Shown: piece after piece, positions 1 through 5,080 of the stretch
Position numbering within the stretch: the stretch's first letter is position 1
How the letters are laid out: every line of letters begins with the position of its first letter
Assembly: GCA_944358225.1 (NCBI GenBank)
Contig: CALVQP010000061.1
Span: forward strand, 1 to 5,798
Source of the DNA: an uncultured Bacilli bacterium
GTDB taxonomy: Bacteria > Bacillota_I > Bacilli_A > RF39 > UBA660
Length of the DNA: 5,798 bases
Reading direction: 5' to 3'
The notes under the pieces: generated by a model
Seen by the model: the letters and a program-made list of their open reading frames with translations, nothing else
Databases searched by the model: none
What the model was told of the DNA's origin: nothing
Position numbers and translations under genes: made by a program

Positions 1-30
1 TTCTGATATGACTCATTTTTATTATCTAAA

Positions 31-64
31 AATAGTGTTAGTGATTTTCCTCACCAACACTATT
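31..64 (-). terminator. Rho-independent terminator downstream of the histidine kinase
   Basis: AATAGTGTT (31-39) and GTG (41-43) pair with CAC (52-54) and AACACTATT (56-64) around an 8-base loop. Read on the minus strand, the one non-complementary position (40/55) becomes a G-U wobble, so the stem is continuous over 13 pairs and is followed by ATTTTTAGAT. On the plus strand the same position is an A-C mismatch. This points to minus-strand use, ending the regulator/kinase transcript about 170 bases past the kinase stop. The rest of 1-237 shows no convincing gene. Confidence 0.8.
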
Positions 65-237
65 TATTATAGAACCTCTTTATCACATTCAATCTATTTT
101 TTTAGGTGTGTTTATTTATATTCATTTTTTTATTTTGTAAGTAGTAGTAGTTTATGATTTTTTATTCTGCTATCACTCTCCTTTAACTATCTTCATTATA
201 AATTTTATATATGAAATTTAAGTGAAAAGAAAGTGAA

Positions 238-1620
238 TTATTTGTTAATCTCAAAATAGAAAGTCGTTCCTTTACCAATTTTAGTATTAACGCCATAATT
301 AAAATGATGTAAATTTAATATTCCTTTAACAATACTTAGTCCCAGTCCTGTTCCCACAATATCTCTTTGATGATTTTTTTCATTTTTATAGTATCTATCC
401 CAAATATGTTTTAAATCTTCTTTTTTAATTCCCTTACCACTATCAACAACTTCTATTAATATTCTTTTGTTATTTTCTTTGATATTTACCCATACTTTTT
501 TATCTTTTCCAGTATAATTAATCGCATTATTAATTAAATTATAAATTACTTGATTTATCTTATTTTTATCTGCTTTAACTATTATCTTTTCTGGGGATGT
601 TAAAATTATCTCATAATCTTCAGTTTCTTTAATAATCTCATATTTTCCAATAATTTTTTTTACTTCAGCAATCAAATCATACTCTTCTATTTTTAAATCT
701 TGAGCTTCAGCTTGCGTTTTTGATAGTAATAAAATATCATTAACCAAAGTATTTAATCTATCAGTTTCATCAATAATAATCTCCAAATGCTGTTCTCTTT
801 TTTGGGCATCTTTATATGAAAAATCTCTAACCATTTCGGCATAGGCCTTAATCATCGTCAGTGGAGTCTTTAAATCATGAGAAACATTTGCCATCAAATC
901 ACGACGCAACTCATCTACTTTAGAAAGTTCCGCTTGCGCATAATTTAATGAATCTGATAAATCATCAATTTCTGTAATACCACTTTTTTCAAAATGGATA
1001 TCCGGATTACTACCTAGTTCCTTAGCTTTTTTAGTTATATTTACAATTGGATCAGTTAATCTTTTAGATATATATAATGCTAATAAAGAAGAGACTGCTA
1101 TTGTTACTAAAGTTATATAAATTAATTGATTTGTTAATACTTTTGTGGCAGCACTAACATCTTCTAAATTAGTATATAAAAATACAACTTTATCGTCATT
1201 TTTTATCGCTGATAATAATCCTTTTACTTCAAACTCCTTGTTGGTAAGTTTTAATGTATTTATATTATTTTTCTTTTGTAATAACTGATACTTATAATCA
1301 TTGATTATTGAACTTTCTGAAGAAAATATACAGCTGGGCATTTTGCTATTGTAAGATACTGTTTGAACATCATCAATATATTCAATACAAATATCATTAT
1401 CATAAGCAATATCTTCCAATTTTTCTAATAACTCTTCCTCATCATATTTTAATATATTACGTGATAGCTTATTTATATTGTTAACTTGATATCGTTCATA
1501 AGAAACACGTAAAAAAATTATTTGCATAAACCATAAAGCTAATAAAATAACTGCTGCAAACATTACAAAATAACAAAGAGTTTTAAAATTTATACTATCT
1601 TTATTAATCTTTGTATTCAA
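238..1620 (-). CDS. Membrane sensor histidine kinase (HAMP, HisKA, HATPase_c)
   Basis: This is a 460-residue sensor kinase that autophosphorylates on His and passes the phosphate to the adjacent regulator. Visible parts in order: TM1 about residues 15-37; an extracytoplasmic region about 38-160 with Cys78 and Cys97; TM2 about 164-186; a HAMP linker about 187-238; HisKA with the H box VSHDLKTPL (His248); the N box NLINNAINYT (361-370); G1 DSGKGI (393-398); an F-box-like HIWDRYYK; G2 GTGLGLSIVKG (423-433). All catalytic motifs are intact. The start is TTG; the next Met is residue 20, inside TM1, and GGGG lies seven bases upstream. The first 17 bases overlap the regulator's end, so translation is probably coupled. 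The class resembles VanS/PhoR-type EnvZ-family kinases. The sensory region gives no recognisable ligand domain, so the signal is unknown. Confidence 0.95.
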   Translation of the reverse strand: MNTKINKDSINFKTLCYFVMFAAVILLALWFMQIIFLRVSYERYQVNNINKLSRNILKYDEEELLEKLEDIAYDNDICIEYIDDVQTVSYNSKMPSCIFSSESSIINDYKYQLLQKKNNINTLKLTNKEFEVKGLLSAIKNDDKVVFLYTNLEDVSAATKVLTNQLIYITLVTIAVSSLLALYISKRLTDPIVNITKKAKELGSNPDIHFEKSGITEIDDLSDSLNYAQAELSKVDELRRDLMANVSHDLKTPLTMIKAYAEMVRDFSYKDAQKREQHLEIIIDETDRLNTLVNDILLLSKTQAEAQDLKIEEYDLIAEVKKIIGKYEIIKETEDYEIILTSPEKIIVKADKNKINQVIYNLINNAINYTGKDKKVWVNIKENNKRILIEVVDSGKGIKKEDLKHIWDRYYKNEKNHQRDIVGTGLGLSIVKGILNLHHFNYGVNTKIGKGTTFYFEINK

Positions 1621-2266
1621 ATTTATACCCCATTCCTCTTACTGTAACGATAAATTTACGATATTTGCCTAAATTGTTACGTAGAGTTTTTACATGTGTA
1701 TCTATTGTTCGATCATCGCCGTAAAAATCATAACCCCATACATTTTCTAATAACTGATTACGAGATAAAGCAATATTTTTATTTTCAATAAAATATACAA
1801 GCAAATCATATTCTTTGGGAGTCAATTCTATTTTTTTATTATCAATTAATACTTCATGGGCCCCTTTATCTAATACTAAGCCTTCAAAAGTATACAAATT
1901 TTCTTTTTTATTTACTCTATTTGTGACTGCTTTTATTCTAGCCATCAATTCTTTAGTTGAAAATGGTTTAGTAACATAATCATCAATTCCTAAATTAAAA
2001 CCATATAATTTATCATATTCTTCTACCCTAGCTGATAACATTATACAAGGGATATTTTTTTTCTTCTTTATTTCCTCAATTGCCTTGTAGCCGTCCATCT
2101 TAGGCATCATTATATCCATAATTATAACATCATAATTATTATTATTACATTTTTCTATTGCTTCATAGCCATTTTCTGCCTCATCGACTTCATAATTTTC
2201 CATCAAACAATATTCTTTTATAACATCTCTAATTAATTTTTCATCATCTACAATTAATACCTTCAT
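1604..2266 (-). CDS. OmpR/PhoB-family response regulator
   Basis: This 220-residue protein is a DNA-binding response regulator. The N-terminal receiver domain (about 1-118) has the acidic pocket Asp7/Asp8, phosphoacceptor Asp51 in IIMDIMMPKMDG, Ser78 and Lys100 (VTKPF). The C-terminal winged helix (about 125-217) has the recognition-helix signature RTIDTHVKTLRNNLG (186-200) and the end motif VRGMGYKFE. The length is normal for the family. The ATG start is preceded by GAGGTG at a five-base spacing. It is the first gene of a pair with the histidine kinase, whose TTG start overlaps its last codons. It probably regulates membrane or cell-wall stress genes, as many family members do, but no target is shown here. 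AAATG-type repeats next to its own promoter could reflect autoregulation. Confidence 0.95.
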   Translation of the reverse strand: MKVLIVDDEKLIRDVIKEYCLMENYEVDEAENGYEAIEKCNNNNYDVIIMDIMMPKMDGYKAIEEIKKKKNIPCIMLSARVEEYDKLYGFNLGIDDYVTKPFSTKELMARIKAVTNRVNKKENLYTFEGLVLDKGAHEVLIDNKKIELTPKEYDLLVYFIENKNIALSRNQLLENVWGYDFYGDDRTIDTHVKTLRNNLGKYRKFIVTVRGMGYKFEYKD

Positions 2267-2289
2267 ACTTCACCTCATTTAATATGTAT

Positions 2290-2317
2290 AGTATAACAAA
2301 AATGTGAAATGTAAATG
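2290..2317 (-). promoter_or_regulatory. Candidate promoter of the two-component operon with AAATG repeats
   Basis: The minus strand carries an extended -10, TGTTATACT (2298-2290), 23 bases before the regulator ATG. No good -35 lies at 17 bases; TTTACA (2315-2310) is only 14 bases away, or 16 from the alternative -10 TACTAT. Directly upstream, the plus strand has three copies of AAATG (2300-2304, 2307-2311, 2313-2317). A weak -35 plus repeats beside it is what an activator-dependent promoter can look like. Autoregulation by the OmpR-type regulator is an inference only. Confidence 0.45.
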
Positions 2318-2319
2318 AA

Positions 2320-2345
2320 AAAAATACTACAAATATAGTATTTTT
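2320..2345 (-). terminator. Terminator of the holin/endolysin transcript
   Basis: AAAAATACTA (2320-2329) and TAGTATTTTT (2336-2345) form a perfect 10-pair stem with a six-base loop. On the minus strand the hairpin begins eight bases past the endolysin stop and is followed by TTCATTT. Because its stem is A/T-rich, it may be leaky. It separates the lysis module from the two-component promoter. Confidence 0.7.
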
Positions 2346-2352
2346 AGTATTT

Positions 2353-3144
2353 TTATTTTAAATAAGTTTTATAAACCCACTTGTTATCACCAATTTTTAC
2401 CCAGTTATTTTCTTCTTTTAATACTGAAACAACTGTATTTACTGGTATTTTATCTACAATATCTTTATTTGGAGCATTTCTAACGTTCAAATAATCACAA
2501 TTATAAACTTCCATACTTTTAAGATGATTGTCTGGTGCCTTAGAAGTTAAATAATTATTAGCTACCCACATATTTTTTTCAATACGCGCAAAATTATTAA
2601 CTATTTCATAAACTCTAACTGCTGTTTTTACTTTTAAAGCATTAACAACTTCATAATTAGTACCTGGACCAATTCTTTCATTTAAATAATCACAATTATA
2701 AACATATTTTATATTAGTTGATATAGTATTTTGATTACTATTAACATATTGAATAGGTCTTAATATTCCAATAATTCCTTCATAAGAAATGGATATTAGA
2801 TTAACTTTAGGACTACCATTTTGATTTTGACCCAAAAACTTTCCTTGATAATACATAGCCAGATGAGAGTATGGTGCAACTTTTGATCCTTTATTCCATA
2901 CTACCCAATCTCCATCTTGTAGTACGTTTGGATTACTTCCCATATCTTTAAAATATTTTAAGATACCATTTTGAGTTCGACGAGTATAAAGATTATACGC
3001 ATAACCATCTCCGCCGCAAGATGTATACCAATTATTCATTAAATTGGAAAAATATTTCCACAAATCGACACATTGATATCCAGCTACTCTATCAAAATCT
3101 ATGGATTTACCAATAACCTTATTATAAAATTGTGTTGGATTCAT
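2353..3144 (-). CDS. Phage-type endolysin: CHAP domain plus two SH3b domains
   Basis: This is a 263-residue cell-wall hydrolase. The N-terminal CHAP domain (about 1-130) has the catalytic Cys25 in AGYQCVDLW, His94 in PYSHLAMYY, and a polar third position around Gln106-Asn107 in GQNQNG. CHAP enzymes cut peptidoglycan as amidases or peptide-bridge endopeptidases; the bond cut here cannot be told. Two SH3b wall-binding repeats follow (about 146-201 and 210-263), both opening with VYNCDYLN. There is no signal peptide, so export would depend on the adjacent holin, as for classical endolysins. The ATG start has an excellent SD, GGGAGG, six bases upstream and inside the holin gene; the two genes overlap by 23 bases. 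A terminator follows the stop. The gene appears intact. It could be a prophage remnant or a domesticated lysin. Confidence 0.93.
   Translation of the reverse strand: MNPTQFYNKVIGKSIDFDRVAGYQCVDLWKYFSNLMNNWYTSCGGDGYAYNLYTRRTQNGILKYFKDMGSNPNVLQDGDWVVWNKGSKVAPYSHLAMYYQGKFLGQNQNGSPKVNLISISYEGIIGILRPIQYVNSNQNTISTNIKYVYNCDYLNERIGPGTNYEVVNALKVKTAVRVYEIVNNFARIEKNMWVANNYLTSKAPDNHLKSMEVYNCDYLNVRNAPNKDIVDKIPVNTVVSVLKEENNWVKIGDNKWVYKTYLK
2489..2703 (-). repeat. 20-bp exact direct repeat in the two SH3b-coding segments
   Basis: Positions 2489-2508 and 2684-2703 are identical over 20 bases and lie 195 bp (65 codons) apart in the same reading frame. Each encodes most of YNCDYLN at the start of an SH3b repeat. 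The identity includes third codon positions, which suggests a recent duplication or gene conversion of the wall-binding module. Recombination between the copies would remove exactly one SH3b unit in frame. Confidence 0.85.
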
Positions 3145-3331
3145 GTTTTTCCTCCCTCTTTTGCATTACAGCAGAAATGCCTGATGCTATTGCTGATATT
3201 ATTAGAGCTTTAACAATAGAACCATTTGATAAATCAGCTGTTACTAAAGATACACTTATATATGCACAAAACGCTTGTATAAACGTTCGTAAAGCTGATT
3301 TAAAACATTTATTTTTAAAAAAATTTTTCAT
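3122..3331 (-). CDS. Small phage holin, r1t-like
   Basis: This 69-residue membrane protein has the layout of a small class II-type holin. A short basic N-terminus (MKNFFKNKCFKSALR) leads into TM1 (about 15-33, beginning TFIQAF), then a short turn with Asp33, Ser35, Asn36 and Gly37, TM2 (about 38-56), and a charged tail (KREEKHES). The opening FF-K-x-A-x-RTF-QA pattern resembles the phage r1t holin family as I recall it. Holins form membrane lesions that release or activate endolysin. The ATG is preceded by GGGAGGG at a seven-base spacing. The 3' end overlaps the endolysin start by 23 bases and carries that gene's SD in codons for KREE. The pairing with a lysin strongly supports the call. An antisense open frame over the same bases is a shadow. 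Confidence 0.88.
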   Translation of the reverse strand: MKNFFKNKCFKSALRTFIQAFCAYISVSLVTADLSNGSIVKALIISAIASGISAVMQKREEKHESNTIL

Positions 3332-3405
3332 GCTTTCACCCTCCCGTTTTTATTGTATGAAAAAAATTTAGTACTGACCGTTTTATAACCTATCATTCTA
3401 TATTT

Positions 3406-3435
3406 ATTAAAAATTGAAATTGACGAGCTATCCAA
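3406..3435 (-). promoter_or_regulatory. Candidate sigma-A promoter of the holin/endolysin module
   Basis: On the minus strand, TTGGAT (3435-3430) and TTTAAT (3411-3406) are separated by 18 bases, matching the -35 and -10 consensus at four and five of six positions. Transcription would start near 3398, about 67 bases before the holin ATG. The -35 lies inside the spacer of the divergent tRNA promoter. In such AT-rich DNA, chance matches are common; another weak candidate is TATAAA at 3387-3382. Confidence 0.35.
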
Positions 3436-3448
3436 AATATGATAATAT
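3420..3448 (+). promoter_or_regulatory. Sigma-A promoter of tRNA-His
   Basis: TTGACG (3420-3425) and TAATAT (3443-3448) are separated by exactly 17 bases, with an extended -10 TG at 3440-3441. Transcription would start near 3455, about 15 bases before the mature tRNA. This is the best consensus promoter in the window and fits a strong constitutive stable-RNA gene. Confidence 0.75.
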
Positions 3449-3469
3449 AACTAAGTAATATTTATTCAT

Positions 3470-3546
3470 GGCGGAATTGGTGAAGTGGTTAACACGCCGG
3501 ATTGTGGCTCCGGTATGCATGGGTTCGATCCCCATATTTCGCCCCA
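3470..3546 (+). tRNA. tRNA-His (anticodon GTG)
   Basis: A full cloverleaf is visible. The acceptor stem runs from 3470; the extra 5' G at 3470 pairs with C at 3543, the G-1:C73 identity element of bacterial tRNA-His. The anticodon stem CCGGA/TCCGG (3497-3501 and 3509-3513) encloses the loop TTGTGGC with anticodon GTG at 3504-3506. The T stem ATGGG/CCCAT holds the TTCGATC loop, and CCA is encoded at 3544-3546. There is one G-U pair in the acceptor stem. It has its own promoter and a downstream terminator, so it is probably transcribed alone. Confidence 0.97.
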
Positions 3547-3584
3547 TCGTGTTTTTTTGCGCGCCTCAAGCGTGTTAAATAAAT

Positions 3585-3612
3585 AAAAGTTCGTTATGAA
3601 CTTTTTTATTTT
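3585..3612 (+). terminator. Rho-independent terminator after tRNA-His
   Basis: AAAAGTTC (3585-3592) pairs with GAACTTTT (3598-3605) around the loop GTTAT, followed by TTATTTT. It ends about 60 bases past the tRNA. The minus strand also has a T-rich run after the stem, so it might act in both directions, though no minus-strand gene ends here. Confidence 0.8.
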
Positions 3613-3683
3613 ACAAAAATGGTAAGTTTATCCGATACAACAAAAAAATTTATATTTTTTATATAAATAATAAAATCAAAATA

Positions 3684-3692
3684 TGGTAAAAT
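3684..3692 (+). promoter_or_regulatory. Candidate extended -10 for the YbaK-like gene
   Basis: TGGTAAAAT fits an extended -10 element (TGnTAAAAT) 54 bases before the start codon. No -35 match is seen at the expected distance, and the region is so AT-rich that chance matches are likely. It lies between the tRNA terminator and the gene, where a promoter is needed. Confidence 0.3.
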
Positions 3693-3746
3693 TATATTAT
3701 CTGAATTGGTAACAGCTTTTGATTCAATAGAAAGGAACAATATACA

Positions 3747-4298
3747 TTGAAAAATATGAACAATAAATTGGAATTTAAAAAAGTAATAGAAAATAAAAAT
3801 TTAATAGCAGAATCTACTTATAATTGTATAGAAAAAACATTTTCAGAAGAAGAAAAAAATAATATATTAGTTGCCGAAATAAATCCAGAATATATGGATG
3901 GTATAAAACTATGTGAATACTATGGTGTTGATACTAAAACTGGTGCTAACTGTTTAATATGTGAATGCAAAAGAGGAAAAAATAAAAATTATGCTGCTTT
4001 ATTAGTTCCTACTGGATATAAATATAATATGTCATCAACAGTCAGAAAACATACTAATTCAAGGATGGTATCCGTAGCTCCCTTAGATTATGTTTTAGAA
4101 AAAACAAAGATGGAATATGGTAGTATAAATCCAATCGGATTACCAGAAGAATGGAATTTATTTATTGATCCAAAAGTATTAGAAGTAGAAAAAATTATTT
4201 GTGGCAGCGGATTACAAAAATCAAAACTTTCTTTACCAAGTAAATATTTATTAAAATTAAAGAATGTTGAAATTCTAGAAAATTTAGCAAAAGAATAA
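3747..4298 (+). CDS. YbaK/EbsC-like protein, possible aminoacyl-tRNA deacylase
   Basis: This 183-residue soluble protein matches the YbaK/EbsC (ProX-like) fold, whose known members hydrolyse mischarged tRNAs. The evidence is the C-terminal half: EYGSINPIGLP (123-133, equivalent to the GG-x-SP-x-G element of YbaK), FIDPKVL (139-145), IICGSG (150-155) and the closing LSLPSKYLLKL. N-terminal to it are KLCEYYGVDT and GANCLICECKRGKN. In E. coli YbaK the strand after the LG(V/L) helix starts KTLLV, with catalytic Lys46; here the aligned residues are NCLIC, so the lysine seems to be Asn68. Activity is therefore uncertain. The start is TTG, with AAAGGA ten bases upstream; the in-frame ATG at 3756 would be 19 bases from that SD. 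It is probably a single-gene transcript ending at the shared terminator. Confidence 0.85.
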   Translation: MKNMNNKLEFKKVIENKNLIAESTYNCIEKTFSEEEKNNILVAEINPEYMDGIKLCEYYGVDTKTGANCLICECKRGKNKNYAALLVPTGYKYNMSSTVRKHTNSRMVSVAPLDYVLEKTKMEYGSINPIGLPEEWNLFIDPKVLEVEKIICGSGLQKSKLSLPSKYLLKLKNVEILENLAKE

Positions 4299-4351
4299 CC
4301 AATTTAAAAGCACTTTAAAATTCTCGAAAAAATGAGTCAATCAAGCACACT

Positions 4352-4387
4352 AAAAAAATTCATAATCCTTGGATGATGAATTTTTTA
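4352..4387. terminator. Bidirectional terminator between convergent genes
   Basis: AAAAAATTCAT (4353-4363) pairs with ATGAATTTTTT (4376-4386); after one A-G mismatch, ATC (4365-4367) pairs with GAT (4372-4374) around CTTG. T-runs follow on both strands. It lies about 54 bases after the YbaK-like stop (plus strand) and 28 bases after the DedA stop (minus strand), so it can end both transcripts. Confidence 0.85.
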
Positions 4388-4414
4388 TTTTACAACATGA
4401 TAACAATAATTAAA

Positions 4415-5053
4415 TCAAGATTTACGCTTCGCCTTTTTACCAGCTTTTTTAAGTCTTTTTCTATAAAAAATAATTACTAATAATATAAAGATAACTATAC
4501 AAGCTACTAGTACAATATGAGAATAAGTATCAAATATTGTTAATATTTTTTCCCAATTTTCACCCACAATACTACCGATAATAATTAAAACTAAATTCCA
4601 AATAAGTGACCCTAATGTAGTATATGCTAAAAATCTTCCTAGTGGCATTTCACTCATCCCGGCAGGTATTGATATTAAACTTCGAACAATTGGTATAAAT
4701 CTACAAAAAAATACAGTTTTTTGACCCTTTGTATCAAACCATTCATCTGCTTTATCAATGTCTTGTTTTTTTAAACGTAGTATTTTACCTATACGACCAG
4801 AAACAATTTTTTTTAATCTCTCTTTGTTAAAAATTTTTCCAAAGTAATAAAGTCCTATGGCTCCTGCAATCGATCCTAAAGTCGCTGCTATTACCATGCC
4901 AACATCTTTTAATTTCGTATACGTTGTCATAAAACCACCAAATAGAAGTATTACTTCAGATGGTATTGGCGGAAAAATATTTTCAATTGCGATTAACAAA
5001 AATACGCCTATATACCCAAAATTATTCATAATTGTTAAAATTAGATTTTGCAT
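4415..5053 (-). CDS. DedA-family membrane protein (VTT/SNARE-associated domain)
   Basis: This 212-residue integral membrane protein has the family signatures. ENIFPPIPSEV (24-34) forms the first re-entrant region with Glu24 and Glu33; FFCRFIPIVRSLISIPAG (115-132) is the second, with Arg118 and Arg124; GSLIWN (148-153) follows. Hydrophobic segments are near 12-23, 31-45, 52-72, 145-165 and 178-197, and the tail is very basic (KKAGKKAKRKS). Characterised DedA proteins move lipids across the membrane, including undecaprenyl phosphate (UptA) and phosphatidylethanolamine (PetA); this substrate cannot be assigned. An in-frame TAA directly precedes the ATG, fixing the start; the SD GGGAG is somewhat distant, about 12 bases upstream. 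The U32-family gene ends 27 bases upstream on the same strand, suggesting an operon. The stop is TGA. Confidence 0.94.
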   Translation of the reverse strand: MQNLILTIMNNFGYIGVFLLIAIENIFPPIPSEVILLFGGFMTTYTKLKDVGMVIAATLGSIAGAIGLYYFGKIFNKERLKKIVSGRIGKILRLKKQDIDKADEWFDTKGQKTVFFCRFIPIVRSLISIPAGMSEMPLGRFLAYTTLGSLIWNLVLIIIGSIVGENWEKILTIFDTYSHIVLVACIVIFILLVIIFYRKRLKKAGKKAKRKS

Positions 5054-5080
5054 TTAATAAATCAACTCCCACATCAACAT

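Noticed and set aside
8..157. 49-codon open frame on the plus strand
   Set aside because: It has no SD, reads through the terminator hairpin and its composition is what AT-rich non-coding DNA gives.
3132..3371. 79-codon open frame on the plus strand
   Set aside because: It is antisense to the holin and the start of the endolysin; the holin has two TM segments, a strong SD and a lysin partner, while this frame has no SD or recognisable motif.
3470..3612. tRNA-His as a phage attachment site for the neighbouring lysis genes
   Set aside because: The lysis genes lie on the 5' side of the tRNA, no integrase is present, and no second copy of the tRNA 3' end is seen in the window.
4415..4417. Mycoplasma-type code with TGA as Trp
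   Set aside because: All Trp codons in the genes are TGG, and DedA ends naturally at TGA after its basic tail; reading on would add only nine arbitrary codons after it before a TAA.
4857..5057. 66-codon open frame on the plus strand
   Set aside because: It lies entirely antisense to the N-terminal, motif-bearing part of the DedA gene.
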